Assembly: GCA_934590355.1 (NCBI GenBank)
Contig: CAKTOX010000006.1
Location: 1-64,000, forward strand
Source of the DNA: an uncultured Oscillospiraceae bacterium
Lineage (GTDB): Bacteria > Bacillota > Clostridia > Oscillospirales > Oscillospiraceae
DNA length: 64,000 nucleotides
Direction of reading: 5' to 3'
A model generated the notes under the pieces. It was not told where the DNA came from. It searched no databases and was given only the letters and a program-made list of their open reading frames with translations. Below, piece after piece: positions 16,933-24,989 of this stretch. A program made the position numbers and the translations under genes. Every line of letters starts with the position of its first letter. Within the stretch, counting starts at the first letter, position 1.

Positions 16933-17016
16933 ATGTTAACAGGTATCGGTATTTTCGGAGCAGCTTATCTTGCAGGCATGGTCTGGATGACCGTTAAGGG
17001 CATGCAGAGGGCATAA
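16933..17016 (+). CDS. Very small hydrophobic protein (27 residues), unknown
   Basis: An ATG at 16933 opens a 27-codon frame ending TAA 17014-17016. The peptide begins MLTGIGIFGAAYLAGMVWM, long enough for one membrane helix with small-residue spacing, and ends in a basic VKGMQRA tail. AAAGGAG lies about 10 bases upstream. A dedicated promoter (16848-16875) and a strong terminator (17036-17071) bracket the frame, so it looks like an independent monocistronic gene. I do not recognise the family. Topology would probably place the basic C-terminus in the cytoplasm. Confidence 0.72.
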   Translation: MLTGIGIFGAAYLAGMVWMTVKGMQRA

Positions 17017-17035
17017 TTGAGTGAAAATATACTGT

Positions 17036-17071
17036 CAAGCTCCCGAGCAGCATCGGGGGCTTGATTTTTTT
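17036..17071 (+). terminator. Terminator of the 27-residue gene
   Basis: CAAGCTCCCGA (17036-17046) pairs with TCGGGGGCTTG (17053-17063) with one T-G pair and a 6-base loop, followed by seven T residues. Part of its 3' side doubles as the -35 region of the next promoter. Confidence 0.92.
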
Positions 17072-17090
17072 GTGCCCGGGCGTGTATAAT
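17061..17090 (+). promoter_or_regulatory. Promoter that may give a leaderless transcript
   Basis: TTGATT (17061-17066) and TATAAT (17085-17090) are 18 bases apart. The start codon at 17099 is only 8 bases after the -10 box, so the predicted transcript would begin at or next to the ATG. No ribosome site is visible between them. Confidence 0.6.
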
Positions 17091-17098
17091 ATCTCGAT

Positions 17099-18076
17099 AT
17101 GAAAGAGCTTACAGTAAGGCGAAACGACGCGGGACAGCGGCTTGACAGATTTGTCGGAAAGGCCGTGCCGCTCCTGCCGGAAACGCTGCTTCAAAAGTAC
17201 ATAAGGATAAAGCGCATAAAGCTCAACGGCAAGGGCGCAAAGCGCGACACGCGCCTTAACGAGGGCGACGTTCTGAGCCTTTACATAAACGATGAATTTT
17301 TTGAAAAGCCGCGCGAGGAGAATGCATATCTGAAGGTCGGAAAGCCGAAAATGAACATCGTATACGAGGACGAGAACATCCTGCTTGCCGACAAAAAACC
17401 GGGCGTATTGTGCCACAGCGCTGGAGCGTGGGATTATAACACCCTCATCGCAAATATTCAGGCGTACCTTGCGCAAAACGGGCAGTGGGACCCCAAGGGC
17501 GAAAACTCCTTTGCGCCGGCTCTGTGCAACCGCATCGACCGCAACACCGGCGGCATAGTCATCGCCGCGAAAAACGCCGAGGCGCTGAGGATATTAAACG
17601 ACAAGATACGCGACAGGGAGATAGAAAAATACTACCTGTGCGCCGTGCAGGGCAGGCCACGCAAGCCGAGCGGGAGGCTTGAAAACTATCTTTTCAAGGA
17701 CGCCGCGAAAAATCAGGTCTACGTCAAAAACCGCCCCGAGCCGGGAGCCAAGACCGCGATAACGGAGTACAGGCTCATCAGATCCGCGGGCGCGCTGTCG
17801 CTTATGGAGTGCCGGCTGCTCACCGGCAGGACGCATCAGATCCGCGCGCAGATGGCGGCGGCGGGTATGCCGCTTCTGGGCGACGGCAAGTACGGCAGCG
17901 AGCGCTTCAACAAGAATTTCGGCGAAAAGGGTCAGGCACTGTATTCGTACAAGCTGGAGTTTTCCTTCCCGACGGACGCGGGTATTCTGGAGTATCTGCG
18001 CGGCAAGGTATTCACCGTCGAAAGCGTTGATTTTGCGGAAAAATACTTTAACGTCACCTGTCTTGACGGTATTTGA
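17099..18076 (+). CDS. RluA-family 23S rRNA/tRNA pseudouridine synthase
   Basis: The 325-residue product has an N-terminal S4 RNA-binding domain (RLDRFVGKAVPLLPETLLQK and IKRIKLNGKGA). The RluA-type catalytic domain follows, with the catalytic Asp in NRIDRNTGGIVIAAK and the conserved LLTGRTHQIRAQ motif. This is the RluC/RluD arrangement. The ATG is only 8 bases after a good -10 box and has no ribosome site, so translation may be leaderless. The exact target uridines cannot be told from sequence. Confidence 0.92.
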   Translation: MKELTVRRNDAGQRLDRFVGKAVPLLPETLLQKYIRIKRIKLNGKGAKRDTRLNEGDVLSLYINDEFFEKPREENAYLKVGKPKMNIVYEDENILLADKKPGVLCHSAGAWDYNTLIANIQAYLAQNGQWDPKGENSFAPALCNRIDRNTGGIVIAAKNAEALRILNDKIRDREIEKYYLCAVQGRPRKPSGRLENYLFKDAAKNQVYVKNRPEPGAKTAITEYRLIRSAGALSLMECRLLTGRTHQIRAQMAAAGMPLLGDGKYGSERFNKNFGEKGQALYSYKLEFSFPTDAGILEYLRGKVFTVESVDFAEKYFNVTCLDGI

Positions 18077-18106
18077 AAAAATGAATTAAAAAATTCGCGA
18101 AAGCTG

Positions 18107-18135
18107 TTGACTTTGCGGGGTTTTTTATGTATATT
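18107..18135 (+). promoter_or_regulatory. Promoter of the potABCD operon
   Basis: TTGACT (18107-18112) is followed after 17 bases by TATATT (18130-18135). Transcription would begin about 18142, just before a terminator-like hairpin. Confidence 0.6.
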
Positions 18136-18147
18136 GTTGAGCGATGC

Positions 18148-18187
18148 AAAGGGCAGTCCGGACGCAGTTTCGGAGCTGTCCTTTTTT
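18148..18187 (+). terminator. Terminator or attenuator in the potA leader
   Basis: AAAGGGCAG-TCCG (18148-18160) pairs with CGGA-G-CTGTCCTTT (18171-18184) with a single bulged base, and six T residues follow. It lies between the predicted potA promoter and the potA start. Either it ends the pseudouridine synthase transcript or it attenuates potABCD. Confidence 0.75.
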
Positions 18188-18226
18188 ATCGCCCAAAAAA
18201 ATATTTATAGAAATGGGGGAGGATAA

Positions 18227-19393
18227 ATGTCCAAAGAACTCATTCGCCTTGTGAATTGTCAAATGGCGTTTGACGACGAGATCGTTTTAGACGATATTAA
18301 CCTGTATTTCAATGATAAGGAATTCCTCACGCTGTTGGGTCCCTCCGGCTGCGGCAAAACCACCACGCTCAGAATCATCGGCGGTTTTATAAAGCCCACC
18401 GGCGGCGACGTCATTTTTGACGGCGAGAGGATAAATGATGTCCCGCCTCACAAGAGAAAGGTAAACACCGTGTTTCAGAAGTATGCGCTTTTCCCGCATC
18501 TGGACGTTTATGAAAACGTGGCCTTCGGCCTGCGTCTTTCGAAGCTGCCCGAGCAGGAAATTGACGAGCGCGTCACGGAGATGCTTGAGATCGTCAGCCT
18601 GAAGGGCTTTGAGAACCGCAAGGTCTCGCAGCTTTCCGGCGGTCAGCAGCAGCGTGTTGCCATTGCCAGAGCGCTTGTTAACAGACCCAAGGTGCTGCTT
18701 CTTGACGAGCCTCTCGGTGCGCTTGACCTGCGTCTGAGAAAAGATATGCAGAACGAGCTCAAGCGTATTCAGCAGGCGATGGGCATTACTTTTATATATG
18801 TCACCCATGACCAGGAGGAGGCGCTGTCCATGTCCGACACCGTCGTTGTCATGGATAAGGGCCGCATCCAGCAGATAGGCACGCCCGAGGATATTTACAA
18901 CGAGCCGAAAAACGCCTTCGTTGCGGACTTTATAGGCGAGAGCAATATCCTTGACGGTATCATGCTCGAGGACAGGCTCGTCAAGTTCTTCGGCAGGAGA
19001 TTTAAATGCGTTGACTTCGGCTTCGAGAAAAACGAGCCGGTCGACGTCGTCATTCGCCCGGAGGATATCGACATCGTCGCGCCCGACGACGGTCACCTTT
19101 GCGGCACCGTCACCTCCGTCACCTTCAAGGGCGTGCACTATGACACCATAGTCGACTTCAAGGGCTTCAAATGGCTCATTCAGACCACGGATTTCTACGA
19201 CGTAGGCTCATATATCGGAATTCGCCTTGAGCCGGAGGATATCCACATCATGCACAAGAGCGAGTACTCCGGCCAGTTCGGCGACTACAGCTCTTACTCC
19301 GCCGAATACGACGAGATGGACGACCCCGACCTCTATCCGGACGACGCCGAAGAGAGCGAGGAGCCTGCGGAGGGCGGCGAAAATGAAGAATAA
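18227..19393 (+). CDS. potA: Spermidine/putrescine ABC transporter ATPase PotA
   Basis: The 388-residue product has Walker [10 protein letters not shown] (38-46), a Q-loop ([11 protein letters not shown]), signature LSGGQQQR, Walker [12 protein letters not shown] and the switch His in [13 protein letters not shown]-like regulatory domain follows ([11 protein letters not shown] region). A long acidic tail of about 40 residues ([19 protein letters not shown] and on) is unusual for PotA. GGGGGAGG lies upstream of the ATG. It would power polyamine uptake with PotB, PotC and the PotD-like binding protein encoded immediately downstream. Confidence 0.93.
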   Translation: MSKELIRLVNCQMAFDDEIVLDDINLYFNDKEFLTLLGPSGCGKTTTLRIIGGFIKPTGGDVIFDGERINDVPPHKRKVNTVFQKYALFPHLDVYENVAFGLRLSKLPEQEIDERVTEMLEIVSLKGFENRKVSQLSGGQQQRVAIARALVNRPKVLLLDEPLGALDLRLRKDMQNELKRIQQAMGITFIYVTHDQEEALSMSDTVVVMDKGRIQQIGTPEDIYNEPKNAFVADFIGESNILDGIMLEDRLVKFFGRRFKCVDFGFEKNEPVDVVIRPEDIDIVAPDDGHLCGTVTSVTFKGVHYDTIVDFKGFKWLIQTTDFYDVGSYIGIRLEPEDIHIMHKSEYSGQFGDYSSYSAEYDEMDDPDLYPDDAEESEEPAEGGENEE

Positions 19394-20198
19394 CAAAGCC
19401 CTTGCCGCACCCTATCTCGTGTGGATGGCGCTGTTTACGATAGTGCCGCTTGCGATAGTTGCGTACTATGCCTTCACAGACGCCGCCACGGGCGAGTTCA
19501 CCCTTGCAAACATCGCAAACCTCGGCAATTATATGCCCATTCTCATAAAGAGCATCTGGCTTGCACTTATATCCTCGCTCATTTGCATCGTTATAGGCTA
19601 CCCCGTTGCGTACTACATCGCAAACTGCGGGGAAACGACGCAGAGATTTCTCTATATGCTCGTTATGCTGCCCATGTGCATAAGCTTTCTTCTGCGCACC
19701 CTTGCGTGGGTCGCGCTCACGGAGGATACCGGCATTATAAATAACTTCATCACGAGCATCGGGCTTCAGCCCCTGCCGCTTATCCGCAATAACGGCGCGG
19801 TGGTGCTCGGCATGGTGTATAACTACCTGCCGTATATGATAATGCCGCTTTACACCGTCATCATGAAGATAGACCGCCGCCTCATAGAGGCCGCGCAGGA
19901 TCTCGGCTGCAACGGCTTTAACGTGTTCAGGCGCGTTATCCTGCCCCTGTCCGCGCCCGGCATAATCTCGGGCTTTACGATGGTGTTCGTCCCCGCCGTG
20001 TCCACGTTTTATATTTCCCAGAAGCTTGGCTCGTCCGGCACGACGCTCATAGGCGACGTTATCGAGAGCCAGTTCAAGACCGCTTATAACCCCAACCTCG
20101 GCGCGGCCATCAGCCTTATTCTGATGGTGATGATATTCATCTGCATCGGAGTTATGAACCGCTTCGGCGATGAGGAAGAGGAGGTCTTGACGCTGTGA
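19383..20198 (+). CDS. potB: Spermidine/putrescine ABC transporter permease PotB
   Basis: Starting at the ATG at 19383, which overlaps the potA end by 11 bp, the product has 271 residues and six hydrophobic helices. The EAA-type coupling loop reads [26 protein letters not shown] (split around the conserved Gly). The permease pairs with PotC in the inner membrane. A longer frame upstream only overlaps potA and lacks a ribosome site. Confidence 0.92.
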   Translation: MKNNKALAAPYLVWMALFTIVPLAIVAYYAFTDAATGEFTLANIANLGNYMPILIKSIWLALISSLICIVIGYPVAYYIANCGETTQRFLYMLVMLPMCISFLLRTLAWVALTEDTGIINNFITSIGLQPLPLIRNNGAVVLGMVYNYLPYMIMPLYTVIMKIDRRLIEAAQDLGCNGFNVFRRVILPLSAPGIISGFTMVFVPAVSTFYISQKLGSSGTTLIGDVIESQFKTAYNPNLGAAISLILMVMIFICIGVMNRFGDEEEEVLTL

Positions 20199-21031
20199 AA
20201 AGATTCAACAAGGTGTTCACGGTCATAGTCCTGCTGTTTCTTTATATCCCGATGATAGTCCTCGCCGTCGGCTCGTTCAACAGCGGCATGGACATCGCTG
20301 TGTTCAAGGGCTTTACGCTCAATAACTACGGCGAGCTTTTCCGCGACGGAGTGCTGCTCCCGCTGCTTCTCAACTCCGTCATAGTTGCGCTTTTGTCCTC
20401 GATATTCGCAACCATTCTCGGCACCGCCGCCGCGTTGGGCATCCATTCGATGGGGCCGCGGCTTCGCAGCTTCACGATGGGCGTCACGAATATCCCGCTG
20501 ACAAACCCCGAGATAGTCACCGGCGTTTCGCTCGCGCTGCTGTTCGCGTTCGTCGGAACGGTGATGAAAATAAACAACATTCTCGGCTTTGCGACGCTTC
20601 TCATCGCGCATATCACCTTTAACCTGCCGTACGTCATCCTCTCCGTCATGCCCAAGCTGCGCCAGATGGATCCCAATCTGCGCGAGGCGGCGATGGATCT
20701 CGGTTGCACGCCGTGGCAGGCGTTTTACAAGGTCGTTATCCACGAGATAACGCCGGGCATCGTCTCGGGCGCTCTCATGGCGTTCACGATGAGCCTTGAC
20801 GATTTCGTCATCAGCTATTTCGTCTACGGTCCGCGCTTCGTGACGCTTCCGGTCGAGATCTATAACTACACCAAAAAGCCCCTCCAGCCGAAGATCTACG
20901 CACTGTTCACGCTGCTGTTTGCCGCGATACTCCTCGTGATGGTGCTCATGAATCTCCTTCAGGAGCGCGACGCAAAGCGAACCAAGGAAAACCGCAGGGC
21001 TTTCCGCCGCGGAAAGCAGGTGAGCGCATGA
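20195..21031 (+). CDS. potC: Spermidine/putrescine ABC transporter permease PotC
   Basis: The 278-residue product starts at a GTG at 20195 inside a GTGA overlap with potB. It has six helices and an EAA loop in REAAMDLGCTPWQAFYKVV. A helix pattern such as FTMSLDDFVISYF near the C-terminus is typical of PotC. A basic tail (KRTKENRRAFRRGK) ends the protein. The gene overlaps potD by 4 bp. Confidence 0.93.
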   Translation: MKRFNKVFTVIVLLFLYIPMIVLAVGSFNSGMDIAVFKGFTLNNYGELFRDGVLLPLLLNSVIVALLSSIFATILGTAAALGIHSMGPRLRSFTMGVTNIPLTNPEIVTGVSLALLFAFVGTVMKINNILGFATLLIAHITFNLPYVILSVMPKLRQMDPNLREAAMDLGCTPWQAFYKVVIHEITPGIVSGALMAFTMSLDDFVISYFVYGPRFVTLPVEIYNYTKKPLQPKIYALFTLLFAAILLVMVLMNLLQERDAKRTKENRRAFRRGKQVSA

Positions 21032-22215
21032 AAAGAGTGCTTTCTTTGCTGATGTGTGCGCTGGTTTTCGCAGGTATACTGCCCGTGCGGGCGAATGCCG
21101 AGGAAGTGACCATAAACGTCTATAACTGGGGTCAGTACATCTCCGACGGCACCGACGGATATATTGACGTCAACAAGGCCTTCACCGAAAAAACCGGCAT
21201 CAAGGTCAATTACATGACCTTCGACTCCAACGAAACGATGTACACAAAGCTCAAGACCGGCGGCAGCAGCTACGACGTCATTATCCCCTCGGACTACATG
21301 GTGGCGCGCCTGATCGCCGAGGATATGCTCGAGGAGATTGACTTTGCGAATATCCCCAACTACGCGCTCGTGGACGAGGCATATAAAAACACCTCCTACG
21401 ATCCGGAGAATAAATACTCCGTGCCGTACACATGGGGCACCGTTGGCATCATCTACAACAAAAAGTACGTTTCCGAGTCCGACCTCGGCTCGTGGAATCT
21501 GCTGTGGAACGACAAGTATTCCGGCAAGATCCTCATGTTCGATAACCCCCGCGACGCCTTTGCCATATCGGAGCTTCTGCTGGGCATCGACATAAACAGC
21601 GAGGATCAGGACGAGCTGCGCTCAGCTGCGTATAAGCTCATTGAGCAGAAGCCCCTCGTGCAGGAATACGTCATGGATCAGATATTCAGCAAGATGGAGC
21701 GCGAGGAGGCGTGGATAGCGCCGTATTATGCCGGCGACTATCTCCTCATGCAGCAGGAAAACTCCGACCTTGGCTTTTACTTCCCCAAGGAGGGCTTCAA
21801 CCTCTTCATTGACGCCATTTGCATCCCCAAGGGCTGCCAGAACAAGGCCGCTGCCGAGGCGTATATAAACTTCCTGTGCGACCCCGAAATATCGGGCGAA
21901 AACCTCGATTACCTCGGCTACTCCACGCCCATATCCGAGGCAAAGCAGTATATGGACCCCGAGACGGCGGAAAGCGAGATAGCCTATCCCACGCAGGAGA
22001 CGCTCGAAAACGGCAAGGCGTTTATAAACCTCTCGGAGGAAACGAGCCGCTTTACCGATTCGCTGTGGCTTCAGGTCAAGACGCAGGGCGGCGTGGATAC
22101 CTACGCCATCGTGTGTATGTGTGCGGTCGTCGTGCTGCTTGCGGCGTATTTTGTCATTCATAACGTGCGCAAGAGAAAACGCATAGCAAATCGCTGCAAA
22201 AAGTGGAAAACTTAA
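21028..22215 (+). CDS. potD: Polyamine-binding protein PotD-like, with a C-terminal membrane anchor
   Basis: The 395-residue product has an N-terminal signal sequence (cleavage near ANA-EE) and no lipobox cysteine. The mature part matches PotD/PotF periplasmic-type binding proteins, opening INVYNWGQYISDGTDGYIDV and containing GSSYDVIIPSDYMV and PYTWGTVGIIYNK. A hydrophobic helix lies near the C-terminus (about residues 358-380), followed by basic residues (RKRKR), so the protein is probably anchored by a C-terminal helix with the binding domain outside. Most Firmicutes PotD proteins are lipoproteins. It is the last gene of potABCD. Confidence 0.92.
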   Translation: MKRVLSLLMCALVFAGILPVRANAEEVTINVYNWGQYISDGTDGYIDVNKAFTEKTGIKVNYMTFDSNETMYTKLKTGGSSYDVIIPSDYMVARLIAEDMLEEIDFANIPNYALVDEAYKNTSYDPENKYSVPYTWGTVGIIYNKKYVSESDLGSWNLLWNDKYSGKILMFDNPRDAFAISELLLGIDINSEDQDELRSAAYKLIEQKPLVQEYVMDQIFSKMEREEAWIAPYYAGDYLLMQQENSDLGFYFPKEGFNLFIDAICIPKGCQNKAAAEAYINFLCDPEISGENLDYLGYSTPISEAKQYMDPETAESEIAYPTQETLENGKAFINLSEETSRFTDSLWLQVKTQGGVDTYAIVCMCAVVVLLAAYFVIHNVRKRKRIANRCKKWKT

Positions 22216-22224
22216 AATGAAATC

Positions 22225-22252
22225 AGAAGCTCCCCTAATGGGGGAGCTTCTT
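22225..22252 (+). terminator. Hairpin after potD
   Basis: GAAGCTCCCC (22226-22235) pairs with GGGGAGCTTC (22241-22250) around a 5-base loop. The T-run is short and broken (TTGTTG), so termination may be partial. Confidence 0.7.
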
Positions 22253-22253
22253 G

Positions 22254-22282
22254 TTGTGTAACGGCGAAAAAGCTGATATAAT
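22254..22282 (+). promoter_or_regulatory. Promoter of the cobalamin-riboswitch operon
   Basis: TTGTGT (22254-22259) and TATAAT (22277-22282) are 17 bases apart. Transcription would start near 22289, right at the 5' end of the riboswitch aptamer. Confidence 0.7.
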
Positions 22283-22289
22283 AAAACGA

Positions 22290-22462
22290 TTGGGTGCTCC
22301 GTTCGGTGCGGCAATGCCGCCTAACAAGGAATTTGGTGAAAATCCAAAGCAGTCCCGCTGCCGTAAACGGTGACGAGGGTGCAAGAAGCCACTGTGAAAA
22401 CGGGAAGGCGCGTCCGAGGATGAACCGTGAGCCGGAAGACTTGCCGAAGTGCGGGCGCCCGA
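22290..22462 (+). promoter_or_regulatory. Cobalamin (B12) riboswitch
   Basis: The cobalamin aptamer core is recognisable: GGTGAAAATCC (22335-22345), a CAGTCCCGC segment, GCCACTGTG (22388 on), GGGAAGG (22402 on) and the B12 box GCCGGAAGACTTGCC (22431-22445). A closing stem can form between TGGGTGC (about 22291-22297) and GCGCCCG (22455-22461) using G-T pairs. The riboswitch sits between a good promoter and a strong ribosome site (GGAGGTGA, 22473-22480). It most likely lowers expression of the downstream run when adenosyl- or other cobalamin is plentiful. I see no clear terminator after it, so translational control is the simpler model. Confidence 0.93.
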
Positions 22463-22485
22463 AATAATTAACGGAGGTGAGATAT

Positions 22486-22527
22486 ATGCGCGAGGACGCA
22501 TTGATGCTCAACATCACCTACGGGTAG
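22486..22527 (+). CDS. 13-codon ORF behind the riboswitch (leader peptide or gene remnant)
   Basis: ATG at 22486 opens MREDALMLNITYG and stops at TAG 22525-22527, with another TAG directly following. It has the strongest ribosome site of the region (GGAGGTGA, about 6 bases upstream), in the position where a riboswitch would mask or expose it. The next gene starts 45 bases further on with its own ribosome site. It may be a translated leader or a decayed first gene. No family is recognised. Confidence 0.45.
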   Translation: MREDALMLNITYG

Positions 22528-22571
22528 TAGATTAGACGAAAACGAACTAAAAATACTATTTGGAGGTCAAT

Positions 22572-24989
22572 ATGAAAAAAAGATCACTGAGCCTTCTTCT
22601 GGCTCTTATCATGGTGCTGAGCCTTATGCTGCCCGGCGCCGCGGCATTTGCCGATACCACTGATACTAAAACTCCCGTGAGCACCGAAGCCACGGAGCTC
22701 AAATGGGCTTACAGCTTCGGCAGCAGCTGGACGGCCGCACCGAGCGTGCCGCTGCTTGCAGACGGCGGAGTTTACGTCATGGCCGACAGAGACATATTTA
22801 AGCTCAGCCGCACGGACGGCTCAACCATCGCACGCGGCAGCATGCTCACAAAATCCAGCTACGGCTACACGCCCTGCGTTGAGGCGGGCGACAAGATCGT
22901 GGCTCCCCTCGGCACCGCCACTCTCCAGGCGTTTGACTCGAAAACTCTTATGAGCGAGTGGACGTATCAGAATTTCCTCGGCGGTCAGTCTCTCTCCCGC
23001 GTGCTGTATTCCGACGGCAAGCTCTACGTGGGCTTCTGGAACGGTGAAACAAAGGACGCAGACTTCGCGTGCGTCGACGCGGAAACCGGAAGACAGTGCT
23101 GGAGCTACACCGTAAAGGGCGGCTTCTATTGGGCAGGCGCCGCGGCATACGGCGACTACATAATCGTCGGCACGGACGATGGCGAAAACGGCAGCAAGGG
23201 CAGCGGCTCGCTTTTGTGCTTTAAGAAAAGCTACGGCAAGGACGAGACTGTTGAGCCCGTTTCGAGCGCCGCTTTAACCGGCTGCGGCGACGTGCGCAGC
23301 AGCGTCGTAATGGACGGCGGCAAGGCATACTTCACCACCAAGGGCGGCTTCCTCTGCTCGGCGGATGTTAACAAAGAAACCGGAGAAATAAGCGGTGTCA
23401 AGACCGTTTCCTTCGGCGCGCAGAGCACCTCTACCCCCGTTATCTACGGCGATTACATCTACTTCGGAGCGGGCAGCGGTATCTCCGATTCCGGCTCCAC
23501 GGGCAACTTCGTCATTGCCGACAAAAACACGCTCGAGGTGAAGGGCTACGTGGCCCTCAAGGGCTACCCCCAGTGCGAGATGCTCCTGTCCACGGCGTAT
23601 CTTGAGAGCACGGGCTATCTGTACTTCTACAGTACCTATAACATGACCCCCGGCGGCATATCGCTCATAAAGGTCAAGGCCGATGACATAAGCAAAACGG
23701 AGCTTGTCGAAATTTATGACGCCGCGGACTGTGCCCAGTACTGCATCGCAAGCGTCGTTGCGGACGAAAACGGAAACCTCTATTACAAAAACGACAGCGG
23801 CTGCGTCATCTGCGTCGGCCCCGTGAGAATGACAAAGGACGTCTATGTCAGCATTTCCGACAAGGGCAGCGTCCGGCTTGGATACGAAGAGCTCAAGGTA
23901 AGCGACCGCAACGGCGACGGCAAGGTCGATGTTGATGAGGTGCTTTATGCCGCCCACGAGAAGAGCTATAACGGCGGAGCGCAGGGCGGCTATGCAACCG
24001 CAGTGGGTCAGTACGGTCAGTATATAACCAAGCTCTGGGGCGATACGAGCGGCAACTTCGGCTACTATGTCAATAATGCCATGGCGATGAGCCTCGGCGA
24101 CGAGGTCAACGACGGCGACCATGTCTACGCCTACATCACCGCAAACGCCTACCCCAATAGCGACGCATATGCATTCTTCGATAAGAGCGCCGCAACCGTC
24201 GCTCAGCTTGGCACGCTGACGCTTTCGCTCAAATATCAGTCCGGCTATGACGCCAATTATATGCCTATATTCAGCAGCCTTGAAAATGCTACTATCAAGG
24301 TATATGACGCGTGCCTCGAGAGCGAGGCGGACGGCGTTACCTGCACCTACCTCGACGGCGGCAAATACAGCTTCAGCTTTAAAAACGACGGAGCGTATGT
24401 CATCGTTGCAACGGCTGAAAATAACGCCATCGTACCCGCAGTGTGCAGGGTGTTCGTGAGCGAGCGCTCCGACTTTGAGGACGTGCAGCCCGATGAATAT
24501 TACTACGAGGCGGTCGAATGGGGCAGTGCAAACGATATCGTTAAGGGTTACAGCGACAGCGTGTTTGCTCCCGATGACAGCTGCACCCGCGCACAGATAG
24601 TCACCTTCCTCTACCGCCATGCAAAGTCTCCCGAGGTCAGCGGTGAATACGGCTTCACCGATGCGTGCGACGAGTGCTATGAGGACGCCATAATCTGGGC
24701 GACTGAAAAGGGAATTGCCCAGGGCTACGGCGACGGCACCTTCGGTCCGAACGATACTTGCACCCGCGCACAGGCGGTGACCTTCCTTTACCGATACCTC
24801 GGCGGTGAAAAAGCTCAGGGCTCAGTCAAGGGCTTTGACGACGTTGACAGCACATCGTGCTATTACGAAGCGATCATGTGGGCGGCTGAGAATGGCATCG
24901 CTCAGGGCTACGGCGACGGAAATTTCGGCCCGGATGATCTGTGCACCCGTGCCCAGATAGTCACTCTCATTTACAGAGCGGTAAAATAA
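22572..24989 (+). CDS. Secreted PQQ-like propeller protein with transcobalamin-like segment and three SLH domains
   Basis: The 805-residue product starts at the ATG at 22572 (GGAGGT just upstream). It has a signal peptide (cleavage near AFA-DT). Residues 40-420 are repeats of a PQQ-like propeller. An EF-hand-like calcium loop follows (DRNGDGKVDVDE, about 446-457). A segment at 460-540 containing ITKLWGDTSGNFGYYVNN and DGDHVYAYI resembles the DUF4430/transcobalamin C-terminal fold. Next come a beta-rich domain and three S-layer homology domains (about 633-690, 692-745 and 752-805), which should attach it to the cell wall. Directly behind a cobalamin riboswitch, it is probably a surface corrinoid-capturing protein. 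Confidence 0.88.
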   Translation: MKKRSLSLLLALIMVLSLMLPGAAAFADTTDTKTPVSTEATELKWAYSFGSSWTAAPSVPLLADGGVYVMADRDIFKLSRTDGSTIARGSMLTKSSYGYTPCVEAGDKIVAPLGTATLQAFDSKTLMSEWTYQNFLGGQSLSRVLYSDGKLYVGFWNGETKDADFACVDAETGRQCWSYTVKGGFYWAGAAAYGDYIIVGTDDGENGSKGSGSLLCFKKSYGKDETVEPVSSAALTGCGDVRSSVVMDGGKAYFTTKGGFLCSADVNKETGEISGVKTVSFGAQSTSTPVIYGDYIYFGAGSGISDSGSTGNFVIADKNTLEVKGYVALKGYPQCEMLLSTAYLESTGYLYFYSTYNMTPGGISLIKVKADDISKTELVEIYDAADCAQYCIASVVADENGNLYYKNDSGCVICVGPVRMTKDVYVSISDKGSVRLGYEELKVSDRNGDGKVDVDEVLYAAHEKSYNGGAQGGYATAVGQYGQYITKLWGDTSGNFGYYVNNAMAMSLGDEVNDGDHVYAYITANAYPNSDAYAFFDKSAATVAQLGTLTLSLKYQSGYDANYMPIFSSLENATIKVYDACLESEADGVTCTYLDGGKYSFSFKNDGAYVIVATAENNAIVPAVCRVFVSERSDFEDVQPDEYYYEAVEWGSANDIVKGYSDSVFAPDDSCTRAQIVTFLYRHAKSPEVSGEYGFTDACDECYEDAIIWATEKGIAQGYGDGTFGPNDTCTRAQAVTFLYRYLGGEKAQGSVKGFDDVDSTSCYYEAIMWAAENGIAQGYGDGNFGPDDLCTRAQIVTLIYRAVK

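Noticed and set aside
22225..22252. The potD hairpin as a riboswitch expression platform
   Set aside because: It lies upstream of the riboswitch promoter and belongs to the end of the pot operon.
23274..24620. 448-codon minus-strand frame opposite the SLH protein gene
   Set aside because: It is a shadow of the signal-peptide/PQQ/SLH gene, with no start signals or family match.
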